A DNA stretch of 64,000 nt from Lithospermum erythrorhizon. Taxonomy: Eukaryota > Streptophyta > Magnoliopsida > Boraginales > Boraginaceae. Positions 63,802 through 64,000 of the stretch are shown here, piece after piece. The position numbers and the translations under genes are program-made. Location of the stretch: contig JADFUC010000107.1 of the NCBI GenBank assembly GCA_019722365.1, forward strand, positions 434,001-498,000, read 5' to 3'. The notes under the pieces were generated by a model that was not told where the DNA came from, searched no databases, and saw nothing but the letters and a program-made list of their open reading frames with translations. Position 1 is the stretch's first letter; the number at the start of each line of letters is the position of its first letter.

Positions 63802-64000
63802 TAAATTTAGTTTTAAAAATTGGAAAACATTTTTATTGGAGTTTGTAAAATAAACATGATCATTAGTGCGCAAGCGATAATGAGTTGATGAAGAAATATA
63901 CAGGCGCGGTTTGCCATTTCCAAGAGGAACCATATATAAATTTGCCACAGGAACAAAATGAAACTTGAGACACTATGATAACTAATCCAAATACTACTTT
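63802..64000. other. Intergenic, nothing recognised
   Basis: Short AT-rich end of the window. Confidence 0.5.

Overview
The window is nuclear DNA from a flowering plant, probably a eudicot. It is AT-rich, nearly every coding-like stretch is broken by stops, and only one host gene is legible. It contains plant-specific mobile elements of several classes: CACTA transposons, Stowaway MITEs, Ty1/copia and Ty3/gypsy LTR elements and a LINE. The single gene that looks intact is a four-exon class III secretory peroxidase of the Arabidopsis PRX10 type (19390-22628, + strand), with a TATA box, two W-box cores, an overlapping upstream ORF and a Stowaway-like MITE in intron 1. I see no bacterial-type features, tRNA, rRNA or CRISPR array.

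Layout. 0-10.8 kb: a solo copia-type LTR (45-680), the 3' part of a LINE (718-1660, - strand), an old gypsy-type LTR (about 1.9-3.7 kb), and a CACTA transposase relic on the + strand (5.27-8.48 kb) that a second gypsy-type LTR (about 5505-8054) has cut in two, followed by MITE relics. 10.86-18.95 kb: a second, larger CACTA element on the - strand, with Transposase_21 and DUF4216-like relics, subterminal repeats and a clear terminal TAGTAGTG. It ends about 330 bp upstream of the peroxidase TATA box. 19.0-23.3 kb: the peroxidase gene, then a perfect 90-bp duplication downstream.

24-38.7 kb: a decayed transposon-type ORF on the - strand, split by a 12.2-kb copia-type LTR element (25295-37510) with a perfect 5-bp target duplication (ATCAT). 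That element contains a 3.6-kb gypsy-type LTR (28653-32273) with an internal ~31-bp minisatellite. 38.7-45.5 kb: AT-rich intergenic DNA with one well-preserved Stowaway MITE (43578-43850).

45.6-63.3 kb: a Ty3/gypsy element of the Tat lineage on the + strand (5' LTR, primer-binding site, gag, a partial pol with two RNase H domains and integrase, an antisense ORF relic, polypurine tract, 3' LTR). Its gag is interrupted by an 8.9-kb copia-type element on the - strand (47341-56271), which in turn contains a related LTR in the opposite orientation (51889-52722). This makes a three-level nest. The window ends with a 40-bp tandem duplication and another Stowaway MITE.

Reading the window as a whole: it is a gene-poor, repeat-dense interval in which one peroxidase gene has stayed intact while transposons inserted right up to its promoter and into an intron. 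Many changes in the relics are C-to-T or G-to-A, including at CpG and CAG sites, as expected for long-methylated repeats. I did not find a convincing new biological system. The most unusual items are the nested insertions with readable target duplications, the antisense ORF of the Tat element, and the regulatory context of the peroxidase.
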